A DNA stretch of 64,000 nt from Sporobacter termitidis DSM 10068 (lineage in GTDB: Bacteria; Bacillota; Clostridia; Oscillospirales; Oscillospiraceae). The translations under genes were made by a program, and so were the position numbers. The notes beneath the pieces are model-generated. The model searched no databases, was not told the DNA's origin, and saw only the letters and a program-made list of their open reading frames with translations. Positions 20,115 to 28,710 of the stretch are shown here, piece after piece. Every line of letters begins with the position of its first letter. Position 1 is the stretch's first letter. The stretch lies in the NCBI RefSeq assembly GCF_900130065.1, contig NZ_FQXV01000001.1:515083-579082 (forward strand). Reading direction: 5' to 3'.

Positions 20115-20240
20115 CAAAAAAACGGCCGTCCCGCGATAGCCTGTCGTCCTGCGCACAGCAAAGAATCCCTGCGGTACGAACATGGCCGTACGCGGTGAAA
20201 TCCTCCGTCGCTGCGCTCCCAGAATGACACTTCGCTATCT
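20115..20240. repeat. Degenerate GGGAATGAC-type repeat upstream of trmK
   Basis: This stretch contains ATCCCTGCGG and, inverted with respect to it, a CCCAGAATGACAC end, spaced by sequence rich in CGTCGCTGCGCTCC. It resembles, in degenerate form, the GGATTCCCGCC..GGGAATGAC repeats at 34908 and 55680. No gene is visible in it. Confidence 0.35.
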
Positions 20241-20272
20241 TGAGACAGCCGCCTTCACTTGTTTTTTCTTGC

Positions 20273-20488
20273 TTACTGCTTGATATACTGCTGAAGCTGC
20301 TCCATGAATTCCTCGAAATCAACGCCGTGGACCTCGCAGGCCTCGCCGAGCGTTTCGCCGCTGGCCATAGCGCAGCCGAGGCAGTGCATTCCGATAGAGA
20401 AGAACAGCGGCGCCGAGTCGGGCGCGATGTCTAATATATCCGCAATGATCGTATCTTTCGTTATTGTATCTTTCGTTACCTGTTCCAT
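20273..20488 (-). CDS. DUF1858 small CxxC protein
   Basis: 71 residues with the DUF1858 pattern: a TITKDTIIADILDIAPDSAP start, then GMHCLGCAMASGETL, giving a CxxC pair that could be redox-active or bind a metal. Members are sometimes called 'hydrid cluster protein-associated redox disulfide' proteins. The function is not established. A good ribosome site (GGAGG) precedes the start at 20488. It stands alone. Confidence 0.85.
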   Translation of the reverse strand: MEQVTKDTITKDTIIADILDIAPDSAPLFFSIGMHCLGCAMASGETLGEACEVHGVDFEEFMEQLQQYIKQ

Positions 20489-20779
20489 ATTAAAACCTCC
20501 AAACAGTTTTCATAATATCTATTTCTGATTTGCCTTTATTATATCCGATCCATGTAACAATTTCAACTGATTGGCAACAAAAAGTATCGGCGACGGGCAT
20601 CTGGTGTTTGCACAGGAAACGTGCGGCGGCGGGCCGCTTTTTTATCAAAAAAGTCAAAGAGGCCTCAAAAAAAGTAAACAAGAGCTTAAGCCCTGCTCAT
20701 CACAGAACTTAAGCCCCCCAAAATTTTGCTTTCCAGGCCGCCTGAGTCAGCGGTCTTTTTCTCTTTCTCTGTTGGCCGA

Positions 20780-21055
20780 TTAGGCCTCTCTCATCTTTGC
20801 AAAGCAATCGCTGCAGTAGACCGGCCTGTCGGACTTGGGCTCAAAGGGCACTCTGGCCTCCTGGCCGCAGGCAGCACAAACTGCTTTGAAATACTCTCTC
20901 GGTCCACGGGCCGCGTTCTTGCGCGCGTCGCGGCAGGTTTTGCAGCGCTGCGGCTCATTCTGGAAACCGCGCTCGGCATAGAACTCCTGCTCACCGGCCG
21001 TAAACGTAAACTCGGCGCCACATTCCTTGCAAATCAACGTTTTGTCCTCGTACAT
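20780..21055 (-). CDS. Small zinc-ribbon protein
   Basis: 91 residues. Four CxxC knuckles are visible: CKEC, CKTC, CAAC and CSDC, arranged as two zinc ribbons. The phrase ERGFQNEPQRCKTCRDARKN is characteristic of a widespread Firmicute zinc-ribbon family of unknown role. It is cytoplasmic and possibly binds nucleic acid. AGAGAGG lies upstream of the start. Confidence 0.85.
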   Translation of the reverse strand: MYEDKTLICKECGAEFTFTAGEQEFYAERGFQNEPQRCKTCRDARKNAARGPREYFKAVCAACGQEARVPFEPKSDRPVYCSDCFAKMREA

Positions 21056-21116
21056 GATGAAACCTCTCTTTTGACAAAAATATCATACCCTCTCGGGCTT
21101 TTATTGCGTTCAGCTT

Positions 21117-21719
21117 TCACTGATTATCGCCATATTTTAAGTATTGTGCAAGCTTCTTCCTGATTCTTTGCACAGCGTTATCCACAGATTTGGGGGTCTT
21201 GTTTACCTTTGCGGCCATCTCCTCATAGGACATGCCCTCCAAATAAAGCCCCAATATCCTTGATTCAAATCGGGACAGAGAGCCATATAGACAGTCTGTT
21301 ATCTCATCAACACGCTCTCTCGCTATGACAGACTCTTCAGGATCGCGCAAAAAAAACATCCCTAGGGTACCGTTTTCGTCTAGTTCGGGAGATTCCAGCG
21401 ATACGTAATCATTGAGAGGAATATGCTTAAACCTGGACGCTGATTTAATCGCACTGTACAGTCGCCGCCTGATGCAGAATTCGGCGTACGTCTTGAACCT
21501 GACATCCCTCGCGGGGTCATAGTGCCTGACCGCGGACAAGAGCCCGAGCATCCCTTCCTGTATGAGATCCTCGCTGTCGCCCCCGGCGAGAAAATACGGC
21601 CGTGCGCAAATCTTGACAAGCCGGCTGTATTCAGAGATGAGCTCTTCTTCGGCCTTGACATCGCCGGAGGAAGCCATGCTCCAAAGTTCCACGTCGCGGT
21701 TATTGTAAAAATTACTCAT
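21117..21719 (-). CDS. sigH: Sporulation sigma factor SigH
   Basis: 200 residues. Sigma-70 family, with region 2 containing FLAGGDSEDLIQEGMLGLLS and RDVRFKTYAEFCIRRRLYSA, and region 4 with LEGMSYEEMAAKVNKTPKSVDNAVQRIRKK. These are diagnostic of SigH, which directs RNA polymerase to early-stationary and spo0A/spoIIA promoters. It is slightly shorter than the Bacillus protein. In many Clostridia sigH lies near secE/nusG, but here it is followed by the zinc-ribbon gene and preceded by glmM. Confidence 0.93.
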   Translation of the reverse strand: MSNFYNNRDVELWSMASSGDVKAEEELISEYSRLVKICARPYFLAGGDSEDLIQEGMLGLLSAVRHYDPARDVRFKTYAEFCIRRRLYSAIKSASRFKHIPLNDYVSLESPELDENGTLGMFFLRDPEESVIARERVDEITDCLYGSLSRFESRILGLYLEGMSYEEMAAKVNKTPKSVDNAVQRIRKKLAQYLKYGDNQ

Positions 21720-21833
21720 ATTTATACCGAATTTGGAAAAATGACTGATGCTGTTAAAATTATAGATTCTGGCTTCTGGGATGTCAAGTATTTTGGTTAA
21801 TATTTTTAATATTTTATTAAAATTTCAGCGAAT

Positions 21834-23183
21834 TTATAGCGATTTTATCATATTAATGAGCTTGCTGGCGGCCTCGGAGGCCGTTTCCTCCGTCTTTGCC
21901 TCGACCATAACGCGGATAAGAGCCTCCGTTCCCGAGGGTCGGACAAGGATTCTGCCGGTGCCGCCGAGCCTTTTTTCCTCCTGCGCCACGGCCTCCTTGA
22001 GCCGCGGGCTGGACATGATCGCGTCCTTCGCCGCGTTGCCGCCGGTGATCTTGGCATTCTGCAGAACCTGAGGATACTGGGGTACGGCGCCGGCCAGTGC
22101 CGACACGGCTTTCATTGACGCGGAAACAACGCTTAAAAACCGCACCGCGGCAAGCTGCCCGTCGCCTGTTGTGGCGTCGTCAAGAAAGATGATGTGGCCG
22201 GACTGCTCGCCGCCCAGGTTGCAGCCCCGCTCAAGCATCAGCTCCAGGACATTCCTGTCGCCGACGGCGGCGCATAGCAGCTCGATGCCGTTTTTCCCGG
22301 CAAATTCGTGAAAGCCGATGTTGGACATCACGGTGGCCACGATGGCGTTGTTTTTGAGCGCGCCCCGCTCCTTCATCGCCAGGCCCATGATCGCCATCAT
22401 CTTGTCGCCGTCCACGACCTCACCCTTTTCATCGACACAGAGGCACCGGTCGGCATCGCCGTCAAAGGCGAGCCCCAGGTCAAAGCCGCCGGCGGTGACG
22501 ATCCTGCAGAGGCTGTCGATATGCGTGGAGCCGCAGCCGTCGTTGATGTTGACGCCGTTGGGATGGTCGTGGAGGAGCTCAAAATCGATACCGAATTTTG
22601 AAAACAGCCGTCCCGCCGTTTCTGAGGCGGCGCCGTTGGCGCAGTCGATCGCCACGCGCAGCCCGCGGATCTCGCCGCCGACTGCGCCGGCCAGATAGTC
22701 GATGTACATTTCCGCGCCCCGGCCGTCGTCGGAGATCACGCGTCCGAGCCCGCCGTGGGTCTTCACAAGGCAGGGCTCCGCGCCGTCGATCATCCGCTCG
22801 ATGCGCTCCTCCAGCGCGTCCGGGAGCTTGTAGCCCTGGCCGTTGAATATCTTGATGCCGTTGTGCTCGAACGGATTGTGGGACGCCGAGATCACAATGC
22901 CCATCTGAGCCTCCAGCCGGACCGTCAGGTATGCCACCGCCGGTGTCGGCAGAACGCCGAGGGGCATGACGTCCGCCCCGCCGGAGCAGATGCCGGCGAT
23001 CAGCGCGGCCTCCAGCATATCCGAGGAAATGCGCGTATCCTTACCGATCAAAATGAGAGGTCTCTTCTCCTGGCCGTTCAGCAGCACCGTCGCGGCAGCG
23101 CAGCCCACCTTATACGCCAATTGCGCGTCCAGCGTCTCGTTGACGACGCCGCGGATACCGTCCGTGCCGAAATATTTACCCAT
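21834..23183 (-). CDS. glmM: Phosphoglucosamine mutase
   Basis: 449 residues from the ATG at 23183, the family-typical MGKYFGTDGIRG start with AAGGA upstream. It converts glucosamine-6-P to glucosamine-1-P for UDP-GlcNAc and cell-wall synthesis. The phosphoserine loop is ISASHNPFEHNG, the metal loop is AFDGDADRC, the sugar-binding loop is GGEQSGHI and the phosphate loop is RPSGTEALIRVMVE. All four active-site segments are intact. Confidence 0.96.
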   Translation of the reverse strand: MGKYFGTDGIRGVVNETLDAQLAYKVGCAAATVLLNGQEKRPLILIGKDTRISSDMLEAALIAGICSGGADVMPLGVLPTPAVAYLTVRLEAQMGIVISASHNPFEHNGIKIFNGQGYKLPDALEERIERMIDGAEPCLVKTHGGLGRVISDDGRGAEMYIDYLAGAVGGEIRGLRVAIDCANGAASETAGRLFSKFGIDFELLHDHPNGVNINDGCGSTHIDSLCRIVTAGGFDLGLAFDGDADRCLCVDEKGEVVDGDKMMAIMGLAMKERGALKNNAIVATVMSNIGFHEFAGKNGIELLCAAVGDRNVLELMLERGCNLGGEQSGHIIFLDDATTGDGQLAAVRFLSVVSASMKAVSALAGAVPQYPQVLQNAKITGGNAAKDAIMSSPRLKEAVAQEEKRLGGTGRILVRPSGTEALIRVMVEAKTEETASEAASKLINMIKSL

Positions 23184-23221
23184 GGAATCATTCCTTTTAT
23201 AATCAGATTTTACGCCGCATC

Positions 23222-23312
23222 TGCGGGCGTCGGGGAACGCGGGCGATTCATGAACCGCCCCTACAATCATTCAAGCCTGTAGGGGCGCTTCACGAAGCGC
23301 CCGCCATTCATA
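23222..23312. repeat. Palindromic GTAGGGGCG-type repeat pair
   Basis: Two arms, GCGGGCGATTCATGAACCGC and the facing GCGCTTCACGAAGCGCCCGC, each end in CCCCTACA or TGTAGGGG. Together they form an inverted pair lying between glmM and ruvB. Related palindromes occur at 34160-34470 and 38500-38812. It is non-coding and probably a REP/MITE-like element. Confidence 0.65.
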
Positions 23313-23313
23313 A

Positions 23314-24372
23314 TTAAAATGTAAGCTGCTCCGGGCCGGTAAACGACAGGCCCAGGTGCTCGTAGGCCAGGCGCGTGACGCAGCGGCCGCGGGGCGTGCG
23401 CGTCAAAAAGCCCTGCTGCATCAGGTAGGGCTCATAGACATCCTCCAGCGTGACGGGCTCCTCGTTGATCGTGGCCGCGATCGTCTCCAGGCCTACAGGT
23501 CCGCCGCCGTAGTTTTTGATGATGCTTGTAAGCAGCCGCCTGTCGATTGCGTCCAGGCCGGTCCTGTCAATCTCGAGCTGCGTGAGCGCGTCGTCGGCCG
23601 CCGCGCGGGTGATGATGCCCTCGCCGACCACCTCGGCAAAATCGCGCACCCGGCGAAGAAGCCTGTTGGCTATACGGGGCGTGCCGCGGCTCCTGGAGGC
23701 GATCTCCGCCGCGCCCTCCGGCTCCGTCGGGATACCCAGCAGCCGCGCCGACCGTTCGACGATCACCTTCAATTCCTCCGGCGTGTACAGCTCCAGCTTC
23801 AGGTCAATGCCGAATCTGTCGCGCAGGGGCGACGAGAGCTGGCCCGACCGCGTCGTCGCGCCGACCAGCGTAAAGCTCTTCAGTTCAAGGCAAATCGACG
23901 TTGCCGCAGGCCCCTGGCCGATGATGATGTCGATCTGCTTATCCTCCATCGCCGGATACAGTATCTCTTCGATGGAGCGGTTCATGCGGTGGATCTCGTC
24001 AATAAACAATATATCGTTTTCGTTGAGATTCGTGAGGAGCGCCGCCAGATCCTTCGGCTTTTCGATGGCAGGCCCCGACGTCTTCCGAAGCGTCACGCCC
24101 ATCTCATTGGCGATGATGGCCGCCAGCGTTGTCTTGCCCAGGCCCGGGGGGCCGTGGAGCAGCACGTGGTCCAGCGGCTCGTTCCGGCGCTTCGCCCCTT
24201 CGATAAAAATGGCAAGGTTCTTTTTGGCCTTCTCCTGCCCGATGTACTCCGTCAGCGTCTGCGGCCGCAGGCTGCCCTCGCCGTCATCCTCGCGCAGAAA
24301 CGACGTCGTCAGCAGGATCTCGTCGTTCGCATCCCCGCTTTTCTTTTTGTCGTCGGTATAGTCTATACTCAT
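23314..24372 (-). CDS. ruvB: Holliday junction helicase motor RuvB
   Basis: 352 residues. AAA+ ATPase that drives branch migration with RuvA. Walker A is [11 protein letters not shown], Walker B is [10 protein letters not shown], the sensor region has [18 protein letters not shown], and the C-terminal winged helix carries [13 protein letters not shown] at 24372 is taken because GGAG lies 8 bases upstream; a TTG two codons earlier is too close. It is the third gene of a ruvC-ruvA-ruvB operon, 18 bases after ruvA. Confidence 0.97.
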   Translation of the reverse strand: MSIDYTDDKKKSGDANDEILLTTSFLREDDGEGSLRPQTLTEYIGQEKAKKNLAIFIEGAKRRNEPLDHVLLHGPPGLGKTTLAAIIANEMGVTLRKTSGPAIEKPKDLAALLTNLNENDILFIDEIHRMNRSIEEILYPAMEDKQIDIIIGQGPAATSICLELKSFTLVGATTRSGQLSSPLRDRFGIDLKLELYTPEELKVIVERSARLLGIPTEPEGAAEIASRSRGTPRIANRLLRRVRDFAEVVGEGIITRAAADDALTQLEIDRTGLDAIDRRLLTSIIKNYGGGPVGLETIAATINEEPVTLEDVYEPYLMQQGFLTRTPRGRCVTRLAYEHLGLSFTGPEQLTF

Positions 24373-24390
24373 TTCCAAGACTCCATCCGC

Positions 24391-24996
24391 TTATTTCAGG
24401 CTGCTTTTCAAAACGCTCCGGATGATCTCCTCCACCGTGAGGGCATCGAGCTCCATGCCGCGCAGCGCCGTGGCTATCTCCGCCGGGCTGTAGCCCAAAA
24501 CGGCCAGTGCCGCCTGCGCGTCCGAAAGCTTGGACCCGGCGGCCTCGGCGCCTGCCGGCACGGGAATAAAATCCTGGCCCTTCAGGCCGGCCGATTCCTT
24601 GGCGACCTTGTCCTTCAGCTCCAGTATCACGCGCTGAGCAAGCTTTTTGCCGATGCCCGGCGCCAGCGTCAGCATCCGCTCGTCTCCGGCCACGATTGCA
24701 ACCGCCAGCGTCTCAGGCGTGCCGGCGGAGAGGATCGACAGCGCCGCCTTGGGCCCGACGCCCGAAACGGTCAGCAGCTGCTCGAAAAACCGCTTTTCGC
24801 TCATGTCATAAAAGCCGAAGATGTCGAAAGCGTCCTCCTTGATATTGCAGTAAGTGTAAAGCCGCGCCTTCTTGCCGATCTCAAGCCGCGAGAGCGTGTG
24901 CGCCGTCGTATAGCAGGCGTAGCCGGCGCCGCCGGCGTCCATCACCGCGAGATTCTGTTCGATGATGGTGACGACGCCCTCTAAATAGTAGAACAT
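24391..24996 (-). CDS. ruvA: Holliday junction DNA-binding protein RuvA
   Basis: 201 residues from the ATG at 24996 (GGAGG 8 bases upstream), starting MFYYLEGVV as is normal. An open frame runs further upstream inside ruvC but is not used. OB-fold domain I, tandem helix-hairpin-helix motifs (LLTVSGVGPKAALSIL, LAPGIGKKLAQRVILEL) and a C-terminal domain III that contacts RuvB. The start overlaps the end of ruvC by 16 bases. Confidence 0.95.
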   Translation of the reverse strand: MFYYLEGVVTIIEQNLAVMDAGGAGYACYTTAHTLSRLEIGKKARLYTYCNIKEDAFDIFGFYDMSEKRFFEQLLTVSGVGPKAALSILSAGTPETLAVAIVAGDERMLTLAPGIGKKLAQRVILELKDKVAKESAGLKGQDFIPVPAGAEAAGSKLSDAQAALAVLGYSPAEIATALRGMELDALTVEEIIRSVLKSSLK

Positions 24997-25493
24997 ATAT
25001 TGCCTCCGTCGATATTCAAAAGAGAATTTGTGACTCTGGCGTGGCAGATGGCGATGGCCAACGCGTCGGCCGCGTCGTCCGGTCTCGGCACCTCGTTCAT
25101 GGATAAAAGCCGCCGGACCATCTCCATCACCTGCTTTTTCTGCGCCCTGCCGTAGCCGGCCACCGTCTGCTTCACCTGCAGCGGCGTGTATTCGAACATT
25201 GGGATACCCTGCTCTTCCCCCGCCAGGATCAGAACGCCGCGCCCATGGGCAACGGAAATGCCCGTTTTGAGGTTCGTGTTGAAAAACAGCTCCTCCACGG
25301 CGATGGCGTCCGGCCTGTAGAGGTCCAAAAGCTCCGAAACGTCGTCGTGAATCTGCCGGAGGCGCAAGGCGAGCCTGGTGCCGGCCTCCGTCCTGATCAC
25401 GCCGCATCGGACAAGCGACTGCTTGCTTCCCGACGTGCTGATCACGCCGAAGCCGACGGTGGCGATCCCAGGGTCCACACCTAAAATAATCAT
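24981..25493 (-). CDS. ruvC: Holliday junction resolvase RuvC
   Basis: 170 residues, full length. Homodimeric RNase-H-fold nuclease that cuts four-way junctions. The acidic catalytic residues are visible in ILGVDPGIATVGFG, AVEELFF and the terminal RPDDAADALAIAICHA. It is first in the ruvCAB operon and overlaps ruvA. Confidence 0.96.
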   Translation of the reverse strand: MIILGVDPGIATVGFGVISTSGSKQSLVRCGVIRTEAGTRLALRLRQIHDDVSELLDLYRPDAIAVEELFFNTNLKTGISVAHGRGVLILAGEEQGIPMFEYTPLQVKQTVAGYGRAQKKQVMEMVRRLLSMNEVPRPDDAADALAIAICHARVTNSLLNIDGGNICSTI

Positions 25494-25818
25494 ATGGCTT
25501 TATATCCTTAATTCCCAAATCTGCGCGGGTCATTTGAAAGCGGCGCTCATACTATGTAATAGCTTCCGCGAGCCGTTACATACGGCCATTATAGCGCTTT
25601 CGCAACGGGTCTCAGTATCTGTTTATATAATGTATCCGACGCAGCGTCCGCGCTTTGCCATTTGTTCATTTTACCACATCGCCGCTGCCGATAGCAACAC
25701 CAACTCCCCCAAGCCGGCGGGCCGCGGGGCCGCCCGGACATATATCACACTATTCAGGCCGATGCATACACTATATTGAAGCAAACCACACCCATTCTAT
25801 CATCAAGGAGGAACACAA
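25494..25818. other. Intergenic region between divergent ruvC and conserved protein
   Basis: 325 bases with no convincing gene. It should hold the ruvCAB promoter. TTTATATAATG at about 25622 offers a plus-strand TATAAT without a good -35. A sporulation-type -10 lies at 25765, described separately. A ribosome site AAGGAGG lies just before 25819. Confidence 0.6.
25747..25773 (+). promoter_or_regulatory. Possible sigma-K/sigma-E type promoter
   Basis: AC (25747-25748), a 16-base spacer, and CATACACTA (25765-25773) match the sigma-K pattern AC-N16/17-CATANNNTA. It lies 45 bases ahead of the conserved protein gene. The match is short, so chance is a real possibility. Confidence 0.35.
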
Positions 25819-26652
25819 ATGCCAGATCGGGTTTTACCGGGCCCTGTACAGGAAAACGCCTGCATCAGAGAGGCCGTTTGCGTGCATACACGTAAGATAT
25901 ATGATTCCTGCAAAGACAAAGACTGCATTGAAGATCTGCGGCTTTATCCGACCAGGGAATCCCAGTGCTACATAGACAACGCCGTCAGTGTTCGCGCCAA
26001 ATCGGCAAAGCTTCTGTATGTGACGATCGACGTGGATGAAATAACCTTCAACAGAGGGTACTACACCGTCGACCTCAGATACTTCTACAGGATAAAGGGC
26101 GAGGCTTTCTCGCTTGTCAACAGGCCGGCCGAAATCACCGGGCTCGCCGTTTTCGACAAGCGCGTCATTCTTTTCGGCAGCGAAGGCAGCGCCAAGGTCT
26201 TCTCCTCAACAACCTCACTGCACGATCTCGATTCCCACACGATCGAAACGACAAATCTCCCCACCGCCGTCGTCGAAGCCGTTGACCCGATTGTTCTCGG
26301 GATGAAGCTTGTCGATGTCTGTGACCACCACTCCAATGATGATGTCGGAGTCTTCGAAGTGCCCGGCTTTATCGCCGAGACCTTCCCCAGCGACATCCTG
26401 TTCGATCCCACAAGCCGCCGCGTGCTTGTCACCCTCGGCCAGTTCTCCATCATCCGCCTTGAGCGCGACACTCAGCTCCTGATGCCGTCCTACGACTACT
26501 GCATGCCGGATAAGGAGTGCATCGGTTCCAACGAAGACGACCCGTGCACGCTCTTCTCCAGAATCCACTTCCCCGTTGACGAGTTCTTCCCGCCCGACAC
26601 GCTGGAGTGCCCGGAAGGCTACCGCGAAGCAAGAACGCTCGCTGACAGCTAA
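25819..26652 (+). CDS. Conserved clostridial protein of unknown function
   Basis: 277 residues, AAGGAGG 7-8 bases upstream. Not assigned to a domain I can name. It starts MPDRVLPGPVQENACIREAV and contains conserved-looking blocks HTRKIYDSCKDKDC and GSNEDDPCTLFSRIHFP with about ten cysteines, several in pairs. No signal peptide or membrane segment is visible. The central part looks beta-rich. Cysteine-rich, tyrosine-containing proteins of this kind with a possible mother-cell promoter may belong to the spore surface, but that is inference. It is monocistronic with its own terminator. Confidence 0.75.
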   Translation: MPDRVLPGPVQENACIREAVCVHTRKIYDSCKDKDCIEDLRLYPTRESQCYIDNAVSVRAKSAKLLYVTIDVDEITFNRGYYTVDLRYFYRIKGEAFSLVNRPAEITGLAVFDKRVILFGSEGSAKVFSSTTSLHDLDSHTIETTNLPTAVVEAVDPIVLGMKLVDVCDHHSNDDVGVFEVPGFIAETFPSDILFDPTSRRVLVTLGQFSIIRLERDTQLLMPSYDYCMPDKECIGSNEDDPCTLFSRIHFPVDEFFPPDTLECPEGYREARTLADS

Positions 26653-26676
26653 ATTTACATATGGCCACCGCCAAAC

Positions 26677-26704
26677 AAAGCGCCCGCCGAATCGCGGGCG
26701 CTTT
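26677..26704 (+). terminator. Intrinsic terminator
   Basis: AAAGCGCCCGC-CGAATC-GCGGGCGCTTT, an 11-bp stem, ends the transcript of the conserved protein gene. Only a short T-tract (CTTTGCTG) follows. Confidence 0.8.
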
Positions 26705-26730
26705 GCTGTCTATATGATTCACGGCGGCTA

Positions 26731-26774
26731 TTGACACCGGGAATCCAACATGATATATTGTGTATACTCAATAT
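26731..26774 (+). promoter_or_regulatory. Promoter and GntR (YtrA-type) operator of ABC operon
   Basis: TTGACA (26731-26736), 17 bases, TATATT (26754-26759). Overlapping the -10 and the start site is ATATTG-t-GTATAC-t-CAATAT (26755-26774), a 20-bp dyad with one mismatched pair. YtrA-subfamily GntR repressors bind comparable palindromes at their own operon, and such a regulator is the third gene here. Confidence 0.75.
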
Positions 26775-26798
26775 GCACGATTCCAAGGAGGAATCCCA

Positions 26799-27650
26799 TT
26801 GGATATCTTATCTGTTCATAACCTGAGCAAAAAGTACGAGAGGTTCGAGTTGAAAAACGTCTCGTTCTCGCTGGAGCACGGCTATATTATGGGCTTTATC
26901 GGCCGCAATGGCGCCGGAAAAACGACGACGCTCAAATCGATACTGAATCTGGTCCACGCCGACGGCGGGCAGGTGACAATCCTGGGGCAGGATTTCAGCC
27001 GGAACGAGCTGGAGCTCAAGCAAAAGATCGGCTTTATGCTCGGCGGCACCACCTTTTATCCTAAGAAGAAGCTGAAGACCGTGGCCGACGCCGTCAGGCG
27101 CTTTTACGACGAATGGGACGACGCGCTTTTCAGTGATTACCTGACAAAGTTCGCTCTCGACCCGGACAAAAAGGTCGAAGAGCTCTCCACGGGCATGCAG
27201 GTCAAGTTTGCCCTGGCGCTGGCCTTGTCCCATAACGCCAAGCTCCTGATTTTAGACGAGCCCACCAGCGGCCTCGACCCCGTCTCGCGGGACGAAATCC
27301 TGGAACTGTTCCAGGAGCTGATCGAGGACGGCAAGCGGAGCATTTTGTTCTCTACGCATATCACGTCCGATCTGGAGAAATGCGCCGACTACATCACCTA
27401 TATTAAAAACGGTGAAATTGTCGCCAGCGCCGAAAAGGATGAGTTCCTGGAGCGGTATAAGCTCGTCCGGGGCGGGACGGGCGCCCTGTCCGGGGAGCTT
27501 CGGAAAAAGCTGATTGGCTATAAGGAAAATTCGTTTGGGTTCACCGGGCTCATCAGAGCGGCGGAGCTGCCGCAGGGCCAAAATCTGGAGGTATCCCCGG
27601 CAGATATAGAATCGGTCATGATTTATTTCGAAAAGGAGCAGAAGCAATGA
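26799..27650 (+). CDS. ABC transporter ATPase
   Basis: 283 residues from a TTG at 26799, which has AAGGAGG 7 bases upstream; the protein then begins DILSVHNLSKKYE, the normal family start. Walker A is GRNGAGKTT, the signature is ELSTGMQVKFALALAL, and Walker B is LLILDEPTSGLDPVSRDE. It belongs to the exporter type linked to YtrA regulators, as in bacitracin or cell-wall-antibiotic-induced systems. The last bases overlap the permease gene by 4. Substrate is unknown. Confidence 0.9.
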   Translation: MDILSVHNLSKKYERFELKNVSFSLEHGYIMGFIGRNGAGKTTTLKSILNLVHADGGQVTILGQDFSRNELELKQKIGFMLGGTTFYPKKKLKTVADAVRRFYDEWDDALFSDYLTKFALDPDKKVEELSTGMQVKFALALALSHNAKLLILDEPTSGLDPVSRDEILELFQELIEDGKRSILFSTHITSDLEKCADYITYIKNGEIVASAEKDEFLERYKLVRGGTGALSGELRKKLIGYKENSFGFTGLIRAAELPQGQNLEVSPADIESVMIYFEKEQKQ

Positions 27651-28297
27651 AAAATCTATTCTATAAGGAATTCAAGCTTGCCATACCCTCGGTCTTTTTA
27701 ATGTTTTTACTTTTCGGCGCGCTTCTGCTGATTCCCAGCTGGCCGTTTTTCATTGCTTTCGGCTATATTTTTATCGCTTTTATGAACATATTCCTCGTCG
27801 GCCGGGAGAATCAGGACATCTTTTTCACGGCGACGCTGCCCGTTCCTAAAAGGGATGCCGTCCGGGCCAGGATTTACGCCATCGCGGCCATGGAGCTCGC
27901 GGAGGTCGCCGTGGCGGTGCCGTTTGCCATGGTGAATACGCTCGTCATCAGTCCCCTGGGCAATCAGATCGGCATGAACCCGAATTTCGCATTTTTCGGT
28001 TTTGTGCTCATGCTGTACGCCATATTCAACGCAATCTTTCTGCCCATGTTCTATAAAACGGCGCACAAGGTCGGCACCCCAATTCTCATCGCGCTGGCGG
28101 CGGTCCTTGTCTATGCCGTGGCGGTTGAAGCCGCCGTCCATACCGTGCCGTATCTTAAAACGAACATCAACGCGCTCGGCGCCGATCATCTGTCCAGCCA
28201 GCTGGTCGTGCTGGCCGCGGGCATCGTCCTCTTTGTGCTCATGACACTGTCTTCCCTAAAGCGGTCGATCAAAAACTTTGAAAAGGTAGACCTGTAG
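27647..28297 (+). CDS. ABC-2 type permease
   Basis: 216 residues with about six hydrophobic segments (for example IPSVFLMFLLFGALLLIPSW and FVLMLYAIFNAIFLPMFY). It is an ABC-2-type membrane subunit related to the BacE/YtrF-like small permeases. It overlaps the ATPase gene by ATGA and is followed by the GntR gene after 3 bases. It would dimerise with the ATPase to form an exporter. Confidence 0.85.
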   Translation: MKNLFYKEFKLAIPSVFLMFLLFGALLLIPSWPFFIAFGYIFIAFMNIFLVGRENQDIFFTATLPVPKRDAVRARIYAIAAMELAEVAVAVPFAMVNTLVISPLGNQIGMNPNFAFFGFVLMLYAIFNAIFLPMFYKTAHKVGTPILIALAAVLVYAVAVEAAVHTVPYLKTNINALGADHLSSQLVVLAAGIVLFVLMTLSSLKRSIKNFEKVDL

Positions 28298-28300
28298 GCA

Positions 28301-28672
28301 ATGGATATTGTCCTGTCAAGCTCGTCGGACAAACCGATTTACCGGCAGCTGTTCGAACAGATATCGGCCCAGATCGTCAAGGGTGAGCTGGCGCCGGTTT
28401 TTTGCCTCCCACCGATCCGGACTGTCGCCAAGGAGCTCCGCATCAGCGTGATCCCCGTCAAAAAAGCCTGGGAAGACTTGGAGCGGGCCGGCTTCATCTA
28501 CACAATGGTCGGCAAGGGCTGCTTTGTGGCGCCGCTCCCTCCCTCGGCGCTTGATGACAAGCGTGACACCCTGGCCATCGACAAGCTGAAAAAGGATATC
28601 GCCTTTTACAAAGGCCTCGGCCTGTCCCTCGAAGAGCTGCTCGACCTCATCAAGCGCTATTACGACGCGTAA
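28301..28672 (+). CDS. GntR family regulator, YtrA subfamily
   Basis: 123 residues. The winged helix of the GntR family is at about 10-75, with PIYRQLFEQISAQIVKGELA and PIRTVAKELRISVIPVKKAWEDLERAGFIYT. The short C-terminal dimerisation helix-pair is typical of YtrA rather than FadR/HutC types. A Pro-Pro in LPPIRTVAKEL replaces the more usual LPSVR. It is encoded last in the operon, whereas ytrA is usually first. It probably represses from the dyad at 26755. Confidence 0.9.
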   Translation: MDIVLSSSSDKPIYRQLFEQISAQIVKGELAPVFCLPPIRTVAKELRISVIPVKKAWEDLERAGFIYTMVGKGCFVAPLPPSALDDKRDTLAIDKLKKDIAFYKGLGLSLEELLDLIKRYYDA

Positions 28673-28678
28673 AAAAAG

Positions 28679-28698
28679 CGCCCGCCTTACGGCGGGCG
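28679..28698. terminator. Bidirectional terminator
   Basis: CGCCCGCC-TTAC-GGCGGGCG with A-rich sequence on the left and T-rich on the right. It ends the GntR operon (+) and the convergent rpsF-ssb-rpsR operon (-). Confidence 0.85.
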
Positions 28699-28710
28699 TT
28701 TGCTTTTGTA

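Noticed and set aside
24997-25533. N-terminal extension of RuvA through ruvC
   Set aside because: The extra residues are ruvC read in another frame. A proper ATG with GGAGG at 24996 gives the normal RuvA start.
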